From assembly GCF_000221225.1 (NCBI RefSeq), contig NW_006383036.1, forward strand, positions 311,587 through 375,586: a stretch of DNA of 64,000 bases, written 5' to 3'. Shown piece by piece: positions 34,301 to 45,288 of this stretch. The DNA is from Thermochaetoides thermophila DSM 1495 (taxonomy: Eukaryota > Ascomycota > Sordariomycetes > Sordariales > Chaetomiaceae). Made by a program: the position numbers and the translations under genes. Positions within the stretch are counted from its first letter, which is position 1. Each line of letters begins with the position of its first letter. The notes below the pieces were generated by a model, which did no database searches, was not told the DNA's origin, and saw only the letters and a program-made list of their open reading frames with translations.

Positions 34301-36647
34301 ATTTTTATCTGTCATGTCCAGTGGTGGGCCAGACTTTCCTCTCTATTCTTGAAGTTGGTACGCCACATTGGCAAAGCACAGGATCTGAAAAACATCTCCC
34401 AATCCAACCCCACGTGCTTTCAGCTACGCCAGGTGACAGAACTCGCTTTATCCAGTCACCGGTGAGAAGCTTTGAACGAATCTCAGGAAATGGAACGTTC
34501 CAGCTGTCGGTGCTTGATTCGCAAGAGGCCTTATGTGGTGCCAGTGGGACGCAGACGAGCCGCGTCAATCAGTCATTGATGGGAGCTGCACAGCTGAGGC
34601 TGTAGCTGGCAACCAATCCGGCCGAAACCCGCTCAACCGAAAACCAACCGGCCGACCCCAACCCGACTCAATGGATCTTCCTCCCGATAAATGGCATATC
34701 ACCGGCAGATACGCCAAGGGAATCTGGCGGCTCGCTCTCGCTCCATACGCCTACCTTGCGCCAACAAAATGCTTTTTGCTGTAGTTAAAGCCAGCCATGT
34801 TGTGACGAGTGGTCGAAACGATCCCGTTTCTTTACTTCAGCCTCATGTTAGTCTAGTGTGTGTACACCCTCTTACCCAATATCAGGGTGTGAGCATGGTT
34901 GGATATATACTGCCCACAACTGGCCTCTCGGAACCGAACCGGGGACGGCTGCAATTGGCCACCACTATCTTCCGGTCGGTCGCTGGTTGATAGCCCTAAC
35001 AAAACCTGTCAGAGTCAGCTCACTTCGCAGGGATCTTATTGGCTAACAAGTGCATTATCAGAAGCCGCCGATCCATTTTGGGTCTTCAACGTTATCGCTT
35101 GATCCCAGAAGATGAGGGTGCTTCATCGTGGATAAACCAACAAAGTATATACCATTAACAGATGTAACTCTACTTCAGTGTCTCTGGCACTGTTTTTAGA
35201 GACTAGATGCTACTTACCTGCCTATTTATTCTCGCCGATCTCAAGTACTCAGACACATATCTGACCTAAAGCTATCGGAGAATTTTCTGTCTAATGCCAG
35301 GGTAGTTTTGTCCACTCCTAGCTTGCTATCTGACAATGTATCACCAATCGGGGCGTAAACGAGAAATCCCGGCTGTCATCCAGACGGGGTTGCAGATCCC
35401 TTCCTAGCTCGGCCCTACCGGCTCGCTATCGTACATGTCAGACTCCGTGAGCATCTTGCTCGCCCCTAGAAAAGAAGCGAGTATATCAGTAGTACGTAGC
35501 CTTCAGCCCCTTTTGGCAAGGACAGCTGTACGAACGGCGTGGCTTACAAGGCTTCTTTACCTACTCTGGCACCATTCTTAAATACCGAAAGATATGTGCT
35601 CTGCTTCTGGCACGTGGTTGTGGCTTCATGCGAGATTTTATCATGGAAGTCAAGAGGTTCCAAGAGGTCAAATTTTAAGATGGAGGACACTTATCAGCCA
35701 TGTCCTTTTGACACCGAGTCACATTACGTTCGTTGTTAGAAGCAGCGTAGTACATGGGACTGGAGGAAACTTACTTCCGAATGCAGCTGCATCCAGCATT
35801 AGGTGGTCCGGCATGGTCCAACATAGTTTTTCTGCATGGTAGCTTGAACACGGCGCCGCGTATAAGACATGCTGTAAAGTTCGAGAGCTGCTTCTTGATC
35901 AAACTTGTTTCGAACAGTTGTTTGAATGGAAGGCTGAGACCAGACCGGTTTCGCAACGTTTAGCGGCCCGCAATTCAAGACAAGATCTGCGCAGAACTCT
36001 CAGGCTCGAGAGGATCTTCAGCTGCCCGTTGCTGACATGTTGTCTTTGCCGCACTGTCACAAGATTTAGCATTTTTATCTGCAAATGCTATCCGAATCAA
36101 GGCCAAAAGATTCCACTCTCGAGTCTGAACCATAGTCCATCTACTGACGTGGACTCAGAAGGTGCTCGATCGGGAATGACAAGGGCTTTTGAGATACCTA
36201 ATTTCAATATTACTAGAATTAGTTATCAATGGTTACCGATTGCTTCTTAAGGGTATCCAAGCAGACTTCACAATTGTTCCGTTGCTAGACAACAGTTACT
36301 GAGATTGCTCTGCTTACGGATCTGTAAGTTCTTAATATTGATATTACAAGGCTGTAACTTACATATTCCGATACTTGCATGCCACCCCACACCGACATCG
36401 GCGAACCAGAATTTGTTGCGGGTTATGGAGATGGAGGAGCGTCGTCCCAAGCCCTCGCCAAGATATCAAAAAATACCATCACCAGGGAATAGCAAAACCG
36501 GGACAAATAAACGGTATTTCCCAGCAAGGAGGAACCCGGAGGAAGCTTGAGAAAGATAATAAAGAGAAAATATTGTTTTCTCTCAACATGACAATGAGTG
36601 AGTAAAAAAAACCAGTACAATTCTTTCTAAAGACCAACTGACAAAAG
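31369..36647. other. 5.3-kb intergenic stretch
   Basis: Begins with the 3' flank of the AflR-like gene. No gene is recognised; frames are short and mostly antisense pairs. It contains a 13-C run (32820-32832) next to A6. No terminal inverted repeats, target-site duplications or reverse transcriptase motifs were seen. Confidence 0.6.
32820..32832. repeat. C13 homopolymer
   Basis: A run of 13 C followed by six A in non-coding DNA; the only one of the five long G/C runs with C on the plus strand. Confidence 0.95.
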
Positions 36648-36727
36648 CTTCCCGGCCGGGAATTGAACCCGGGTCTCAGGCGAGACAACTTGACAAGCCT
36701 GCATACTGACCACTATACTACCGAGAA
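36648..36727 (-). tRNA. tRNA-Asp(GTC) with 8-nt intron
   Basis: Read on the minus strand, TTCTCGG pairs with CCGGGAA as the acceptor stem (one G-T pair), GTAT with GTAT as the D stem around AGTGGTCA (the Asp/Glu-type D loop), and CAGGC with GCCTG as the anticodon stem. CCGGG and CCCGG form the T stem around TTCAATT. The anticodon is GTC; eight extra bases (AGTTGTCT) sit between positions 37 and 38, the standard place for tRNA introns. Without the intron it is 72 nt plus CCA. Box A and box B are intact, so it should be functional. Confidence 0.94.
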
Positions 36728-39700
36728 TTCGACAGTCGGCAACCTTAAAGTTGTTATGTATCAACAATTCAAACGATGAGAACATCCGTTTATTACTTTG
36801 ATAGCCATCGCATTCTTTCCAAAGCGCAAATCAACTCCAATGCTATTCTAAAAACCGATAGGTTTTCTAATGATATCCGTGAAGCTATCTGCCAGTGCTT
36901 ATGCGAAATCATTGACTTCCGAAACGTCCTTTGTCTCGGAGTCGACGAGGTTAGCTTAGTATTCGGCTCAATCCTGCCTTTCGAATGGCGACGGCTTTCT
37001 AACCCTGTCACGATGTCGAAGTACTCTTCTGGAGTCGAATCGTGGCGAGTTCGATGCCCAAGTAAGAAACGAGATCAGTCCACTCTCTGAGGAGCATTCT
37101 CGTGACTATCTGATAAGATAGATGCGACCATTAGACATTGTTAAGATGTAGACGTCATACAGCATCTTGTTCTATGGTGAGTGACGGAAACAGCAGAACT
37201 CTGTAAGCACACTAATCGATAATGGTTCAGCAGTCATGGCAAAGGTAACTTGGAAAGAAACGTATTCCCTGACTTCAGTAAGTGGGCATTCAACTGATCG
37301 TGGATACAGACGTAAAGCTAAAAACGAACTGAAGTAACCCATCTAGCCATCTATCTCTAAATGGGCTCCTGGTCACAATGCAATTCAAGAGTTCTACGTG
37401 AGTTAGGTTGCGCGAGCAAGAAGCTACAATTTCACGCATAAACAGCCCCATAAACAGCCCAATATGTGTTGAGGAGAGGAGGGCGTCTCTTATGTCTGTA
37501 AGCGTGCCTTCATCTATTGGACTGAAAGGAGAAGTATACTGTCATGGAGTCAAGACCCCGCGTGCCTGTGTGCACAAAGTAAATGGGGAGCCATGGCTTC
37601 GACATACAATCTAGTAGTGGATAGTTCCACCACGTCGTCAAAGTCACTGGCCCTCGGCATCAGAGCGTTTAGGATCCTGGAGTGATTTGGCAGAGCTCCT
37701 TTCCTGTTCCATCAAGGCCGTTGTGATCCAAAAGTCTCGGAAGGGATATTGTCTAATCGCGAGCGGTTTCAGCCTGTGTTTGCCAAGCAATGCTCAGTAC
37801 GCGGGGCTCAGATCTTCATCGCTATGTCAAAACTCCACTAAAGTATGACAGAGATTGTTTACTGTGTGGGGTAATGGGAGATATGATGTTGAATAGATAC
37901 AGATCGCTTAGAGGTTCTCTTGTGTCATAACAATAATAACATTCAAAGGATAGGTACAGTTATGTTATCTGCAGCTATGTCATATGCTGAGTGGTTACCT
38001 GCCAAAGACAAACCTTGGGATTGGATCTGCAGCATGGAACCTAAAAATGCTACTCGAAATCCATGTCCACGGCTTCGTTTCCTCCGCGAGAGAGGGGCAT
38101 AACACATACTCAAGCCCCCCACAACTTTCATGATGATTCCGGTCCCAAAAACTACCACGCTTCTGTGGCAGTCCTGCAGTGGCAGAACCAAATGCAAGCC
38201 GTAACGCTGTTGTCTTCGATACTGTCCTGTACAGCAAGCTGATACTCTTATGTCCAGACGTTGATACCATCACTGGAATCGAAGGGACTGGCGATGTTAT
38301 CTCCGATATGCAGACCAGTGGACCGAAAACTGCGATTGAATGCATTCGCGGTTGTTTAAGCGAGGTAGGGATCGCTGAGAGGCCACCTTGGGGTGTCAGA
38401 CATGACTCTGGCAACCCCGAGATGATGGGGATGCAGTTTCCCGAAACGGATAACAGTGTTCATGACGGCTAGCTATCTCGTCACAGAGCCAGCCTATTAC
38501 AAGAGTCTAGACATGATTGAGCTGATTATCGAAGTGACAACTCGGTTTATGAGAGATTTGATGAGAATGTTCTCACCGGCTCGGTCACGAGATCCCCAAC
38601 GGATGTCCGTGGTGGATAATGGCGAACTCGTTGAGGTATGGAATGCAATGGACGTAGTGTAAAGCGCCAGCACGTGGGTGACATGCAGGACCAGGAAGAA
38701 AGCTTATTAACCTTTGATGGAACTAGCCGCGGAAACAGATATCGAGCCGGATGACATCATTAGTGGGTGGTTAAGGTTCCAGACAGATTCGGCCCTTTGC
38801 TGTTCCTTGGTGCCACCATGACTTGAGGACTTGGCCTGGGAATCCTCTTGTAATCATTGATGGGCGGTGTCCGACAAATCAGTCGGCAAATGTGTGAGGG
38901 GATTTCAACTGTCATTGTTGTTGCGGCTACCTTGTGGCTGGCTGTGGTATGTTGCCATGATTGTCGCCGAGCTTCCATCGAAAGCGGTGGTCAGGAGAAG
39001 AGCCGATCAAAGGGATCGTCAAAAAGCTTGGCTCTGGGGCTCTTAACCTTGGCATTTCTTGGCTTGACGGGAGCGGGCGGCTTGTGGAGCAGCGGTTGGT
39101 TCTACCCCCTGTGGAGAAGTGGGGTAGAGACTGGAGAGTGGAGCTGAGATGGAGCTTAGGGCTGACAGCATGATGAAGGCCCTGTCCATCACGATCTTCA
39201 ACTTCCATGGCAGGAATAGGATATGGTTTGAGGAAACAGCCCCTCAAAGGTATTGGTGTTCTCTCACATCCAAAGTACTTTCCAGTAGTATATCCTTTCC
39301 GATGCTTACAGAAGCCAATAAGGGGGGATTCTCTCTTCAACTCAGCGCTTGGGTGACCCCCAAAGCCCAAGAAGCGACCGCACTTACCACACTGCTATCA
39401 TGATAATGAAACGCACCTAAACGGAACCCCCAAATGCAGCGCCAGTTCCTCCTACCGGCACCAACCCATTTGCCGATATTGCCGGTATGCCAACCATAGC
39501 GGTACCCACATTTTGGTTTTTGGAAAGGTCCGTGAGGCCTCATTTTAGCCTGTTGTGTACCGCTCGCCATGTGTGCATCTCGAGAGCATGCACAACGACA
39601 ACCGGTTCCCGGGCTGCTGGTCGGCTCGTCCCTGTCGTGCCCCTGCTCTGTCGTTTCCCCATGCCCATGCCCATTTTTGCCCACATTCCCAGTTCATCTT

Positions 39701-42115
39701 CCGAATTTGCAAACTCTGACGTACCCTCACATCGGGGGCATTCCTGTTAGGTGCAGCTTTGACATCGCCAGCATCATTGACCCCCTTTCCATGGCTGGGC
39801 ACTGGGCTCCGGGCTCCGGAGTATCAGTTACGGAGTCATCAAACTCTCTGGTGCATCAGAATACGAATAGGCAGGGAGTTAAGAGTGCTGTTGTTGTGAA
39901 GAGTAGGTAGTCATCGCTTTCCTGCTACCTGCCGATGTTGCACAACTGAGAGCGAAATGCAGCTCTGTTTTGTAACATACAACCACATCTGTACCTAACC
40001 GCGCGGTATACTGATTTCGTTCCCTAAGGTCCATGACTTGTCTTCATCACTAGGTCCTCCACAGCTTAACAATCACCATCAATACAACTGTGAATTTTTA
40101 TTTGTCAGCTTGAGAGACACAACAAGAGAGACAAGTTCTCTGCTGTAACCTCATATGGAGCCTGCGCTAAGTTGAGCATTCAAGTTATTATTTCAAGGAC
40201 CTTTCTTTCACCGTCTCATGGCGAAAGCTTATTGAAAGGTATCTTAAAAGAGTGAAATGGCATCCTGCAATACGCTATCACATAGCAAAGGGACCAATCC
40301 TCGCCGAGACTTTTTGTGTAATTCTATGTAAAACCTACCTAGATATCGCAATGGTATTATATGCTTAATCCACAAGAATCACCATAGACCGTTTTTCCTG
40401 CCCACACCCTGCTATCAGCATTCTTCCCTACTACCTACCATCTTTATAGGTTGGCCAATTTGTTTCCTCTGAGTCTCTGGTTTCGCTAAGGATCTTGGAT
40501 ATGGTTTCTGAAGGGTGACTCGTTCACGGGACGGAAAGGTTGAACTCGTTTTTCGACTGATTGCCATCGGGGGTAGGATACGGAATGACCATGTCAAAAT
40601 ATCTTATGCCTGCTGGCTAATATGAGCCGAATGCGGCTAGTTATTGGATCCTACACTCTCAACTCCTATCTCCACAAGGGAGCTTCCTGACCGGGTTTGG
40701 GATGGTGCTTAATAAACATCACGAAGCGTGTGCTTCCGCTTCTTCCATGTGTGTCATGGACTTGTTCCAGTTCAGGAACCAACTAGGATCTCAAGACAAC
40801 GGTGGGCTCTCTTCAGCGGGGTGTTTTTATTTCCTTTACTAACGATAGACATGCATTGGTCCGGAAAGGTGTGAATACTTTCCAGAGAAGCTTCACCCCT
40901 CCAGCTTCCTCCATGAATTGGTAGGGGGCGTAGCGATCAGGAACCCGAGCTGTGCTATGTATGGATACATGACTCCGACACTGAGCAACAACATAGCTTA
41001 TCACAAACTTGCCGGATGCAGTAATATACCCTCCTTCGAGTTTCCCTGTCTAGCGAGCTTGTAAAGTTTTCAGATATGTGGCACAACACCAGCCGCAGAT
41101 GCAGGCATGTTCATGTCCAACAAAAGCGTTCAAGGCAACTTGAGTTGGCTTACCAAACGTGATGTCATCAAACTACGTTCCGCTCCGAGTTGCTCTTTTT
41201 CTCTTGTGTTGACAAATGCCTTTTTCACCATATCTTCTCTAATTGTCTAGGAGATAATACTAGGAAAACGTAAGAATGAGCCCAAAACGTTTCCGTATAA
41301 TCTTTTTTCCCTTCGCAAATCCGAATGCACACTTATGCTTCCTGGTTTTGAATCTTTGCTTCTTAAAACATTATCTACCTAATTTTATACGTCATATCTG
41401 TCTTCTCGCCAAGCCCTGCTGTTTACCTTTAACCACTCTTCTTCATTCGTCAGTCGCTTTTGGATCATCTTATAATCTACAGGGTTTCAAATGTAATGTA
41501 ACAACACAGTCTGACTTGATGAGTGGCCGGCAGTTTACAGGCCAGGGATATCTCTTAAGAATGAGATACACAAACGTAAAGTTGCATCGCAGCAGACTAG
41601 AGAAGGTTGCTGGACCATTGACCAAGCTTGGTAGAAAGAGAATAGTGAAGATGAATGCATTGCTCAAGTGGATCAAAAAGGGAGATTTTTAGATACCCGA
41701 AACGTTATACAGTTCACAACTGCCTGGGAAGTGCAATCGAAGATGAACCCCATCGGAAACGTAAGGCCCGTAGCTCTATTGTTCATGGAGCAAATCTCAA
41801 CGGCCGGAGAAGGTACAAGCTCTCCTAGGTAGATAGCTATGTAAGTGAGAAAAGAGCTAAAGAAAATAAAAACTGCTTGTAATCCTGATCCCCAGGAAAC
41901 ATGAGATACATGAACAAGTCCTAGATGCAAACCGCAGCAACAACCCTGGCTAGTACTTTGACCAGAACGATGGTGAGAACTACCTCCGTACACAACACCG
42001 GTTCTTCCCTAATTGAGAGGTCTTTCTGTGCCATGCCAGAAGCCTGTAAGCCCATGTAAAACTTTAACAGACACACTCAATCACCGTCGTCGACCGAGGG
42101 TTTCCCTTTGATTCC
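36728..42115. other. 5.4-kb intergenic stretch
   Basis: No gene could be supported. Around 38.0-39.2 kb there are overlapping open frames on both strands of 70-150 codons, none with a recognised motif or convincing splice joins; a decayed gene there is possible. The right end is the 3' flank of the C2H2/Zn2Cys6 regulator. Confidence 0.55.
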
Positions 42116-45100
42116 TTAGCTGCTTGTAAGTACTGGAGAGCCTGTGACGGTCGGCATCGCCATGGCTTGATCCACTCGAGCCCAATTCTTTCCCAATTGT
42201 ACCAGTTTCCTTTTAATCCCATCCCCAATCCGAGAACTAAACCCAGACTCAATATTGCGAATTGCATACGCCAAGATATCTGCAGGATTGTCCAATTTCA
42301 TCGTGGTCCCATCCAGATAAGACAACATTGGTATGGCATCGCCATTCCAAATGTATGGAACCAAAGCAGGATCTTCAGGAGAGACCTGATCGATGACCAC
42401 CGGGGTTGTTGCTCTTCTGGGGCCTGAAGTATCGGCATCGCGCTTCCCATTGTCCCCGGCTTGGAAGTTTGGGTCGAGTCTGCACACACTATCTGCCCAG
42501 AGGATCAAAGTGGGTCGATATATGGCTGCAGCCCACCATGCTGGACGGCGGTTGTTTGGCATCTGCCTTAAAAGCCTGAACACCTGTCCACAGTGAAAGA
42601 CGGCATCCTCGCGTTGAAATATGCACCGCTTGTAGCGTAGGGCAAGCTCCCAGGAGGAACCTGCCCCGTCAAGTCCCTCGCGGCGAGCCAGACGTTCGAT
42701 CTCTGGGAAATTCGTCACTGCGTTGAGGGCGATGAGGTGGTAGAGCACAAGATTACAGCGCGTAACGGGACACCCTGGGTGATCTTTGCTGTAGTCCATC
42801 GTGAGATCATACCATTTTTGTAACAATGACTGGACCTCCTCCAGACGAAGCAGAGTCGAAGCCTTTGTGACGGTTCGAGTACTGGTTCGCCGGCCGTTGT
42901 GACTCTCGGAAAAGCACGACAACATCTGGCGGAGGTGACAAAGTAGTGCTTGCAGCGGGTGGAGGATCAGCCTGAGTCTTTGTGCAGAAAGAGTCGGTGA
43001 TCTCCTAGAAAGGTTATCTTGAAGGAAGTCTTGAAAAAGATCATATAGAGAAGGTGTAATCGATGGAGTGCCCAGTAACTCTGGGCTGATGTTGGGAGAG
43101 CAGCCGTAGACAGACTGCATGGCATTGACCCATTGTTCCGAATCGGCCGCCATCCAAAGGACTTCGGGGGCAGGTAATGGGCACTGAAGTTCTGTGATGG
43201 CAAAGAACGGTGCTGTATCATGGAAAAGACTGAGCTCCTGATCAAGCATAACATAATTATACACCAATCTGTCTTTTTGTTAACTTGGTCTGCATACACA
43301 ACCCCCCAAAATGGACGATATCTCACCTGTTCCTTGTCTCTCGGTTGATCCAAGCTCTCCATTGAAGCTCCGTATTGGAGGACCCATCAAAGATTGGCAT
43401 TGATGGCTGTGGATCAAGGAACCCGGCGTGTTTCAGCATCTGGAAGAACTAGTCAGTTATAATCAAAACAAGGTCAGCCAGCCACGTAATGGCTACTTAC
43501 CGACATATACATGCCCCGCTGTCCCATTGCAATATCCATTAGCCATTTATCCCCACTCCAAGCCCCTAGAACGATAAATAATAAGGCGCATCGAAGAGTT
43601 GTCGGATCCGATGCCAGCTCAATATCTTTCTCAACAATGTCGAATAATGATATCCGGCATGTTTCGGTCAAACCGGCAGAGAGATAACGAGCCTCTGCTA
43701 TAGGCATTGCTGCAGCTCCTTGCGCGATCATGAGTAGGAAAAGCAATGTTGAGGCTTGGTTGTTTTGAAGCATCTCGTTGGGATCAACACAGGTTGTGAC
43801 AAGAGGATAGTACACAGAGAGGCTCCTGACGTAGCTCCGCAAGAAGTATTCGAGGATGTTATTTGGTGGCAAAACAAGAAAACTGAAATCACCTGGCGAG
43901 GAAGCCTTGGGATAGCCACCATTGCTGAGGCTTCCTCTGTGTATGTCGAGCGCCTTGTGGAGGAAGCTCTGCGTAATTGCGAGCATCTTGTCGCGGGTAC
44001 GTGGTGTTAGAGGGACAACAGAGGCTACGTCGGAAGGATCCCATTCAACCTGCTCTAGGTACTTCTCAAGTGAGCTCCAAGTGCCCTCATGCTTTGATTT
44101 CTGTTCTAAACACTCAAGATGAACGATTGCTGTCCGCGGACATGATCCTGCTGACGAGGGAGGGTTGCATCGGGCGAAGTTCCACGAGGCTTCAGCTGCC
44201 AGGACAACCTCGAACTCGGGAATTGACTCATCAGAAAGAGCAGCCATCGCAAACTCTGATGGCTTTATGCTGGTGTCGAAGTCGCCTGTGGACATGATGC
44301 TGGTACCACGGGTATGAATAGAGCTCCGTGACGAAGCAGTTCCCATGGATTCTGATGACGATGTGTCGCTGAATTCTGGAAAGGCTGGCATTGAAACATC
44401 GGTTCTCATCAACGGAATGGTCCCTGGATACATGTCGAGTTCCATTGAGAAGTCTGGCCACATCATGAGGTCCTGATAAGTGACCGTTTCCTGCATCCCA
44501 AAGTCGTTCCCCATCTGCATAAACTCATCCAGATTGCCTTCGTGGACGCGGGCATGCGGGGACGGCGAAAACGCATCTGGACTCTGTGACTGGTGGAGTA
44601 GTGCTTTTTTGGGTGATCCTTCGGTTACGCTGTCTCTGGGGGCTGCACCATCCATGGCCTGAGGAGACTTAGTGCTGTCTGTCTTGATCGCGTTTTGATC
44701 GACTTCCAAGAACGAAGGGTGTATTTGAGACGGCGTGACTTGCTGCGCTGTCTGCATCATGGCGGTCTGTAGAGCAGCATTGGCCTGAGCTAGTCGGACA
44801 GCAGCCTTTGAAGATCGTCTCGCAAAACGGGCAGCACAAGTTAAATTCTTCTCTGCACATCTTGAGCAGGGGACTCTCTTGTCACAACCAGTCTTTGCGT
44901 TTGCACAGTTCTGGCAAGCAATGGGAGTCCGGCCAGCAATTGTTGGAACCCCCCCTGGGAGTGGCTCCAATGGGTCTCTGGCCTCATGATAAGTTGCGTG
45001 GTGTCGTTGTAACAGGTCACTGGTGAGCAGGGATAGTCAGCATTGGATAGCATAATCGCTGGCCAGAGTATCTTAACAGGCACCAGGAACACTTGCCGTC

Positions 45101-45288
45101 GAGCAAAGGAGAGTTGGCAAGAACTGCAGCGATGTGGCTTCACATTTGTATCTGTCCCCGAACAATGTTAGAAAAGAAGCTATCCATGACTTATCAGACA
45201 ACAGATTGGTATTCTCACGGCTTGGGATGTGTCGTTCCAAGTGCTCTTTGCGGGTGAAGCCCTTCCCGCAATAGGCACAGTACACCAT
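42116..45288 (-). CDS. Cmr1/Pig1-type transcription factor: two C2H2 fingers plus Zn(II)2Cys6 cluster
   Basis: Exons 45288-45219, 45151-45097, 45019-43501, 43439-43327 and 43268-42116 give 969 residues with all phases consistent. Introns are 67, 77, 61 and 58 nt; the second uses a GC donor (GCAAGT), because the alternative GT donor two codons on would create a stop. Finger 1 has C4, C7, H20 and H24; finger 2 has C32, C35, H48 and H53; the binuclear cluster has C77, C80, C87, C93, C96 and C103. The middle is Ser/Asp-rich, followed by a fungal-specific transcription-factor helical region from about 270 to the end. This order, the GRTPIAC lead into the cluster and the length match Cmr1 of Colletotrichum and Pig1 of Magnaporthe, activators of DHN-melanin genes. 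The family has paralogues, so the target is inferred only. A pyrimidine-rich region lies upstream (45.5-46.0 kb). Confidence 0.93.

Noticed and set aside
34900..34985. Segment resembling a tRNA T-arm on the minus strand (CCGGTTCGGTTCCG)
   Set aside because: The conserved A of the T loop is missing and no acceptor, D or anticodon stems could be paired.
41276..41692. 138-codon plus-strand frame just right of the 41-kb AT-rich zone
   Set aside because: Phe/Leu/Cys-rich in the way expected of pyrimidine-rich non-coding DNA; no motif.
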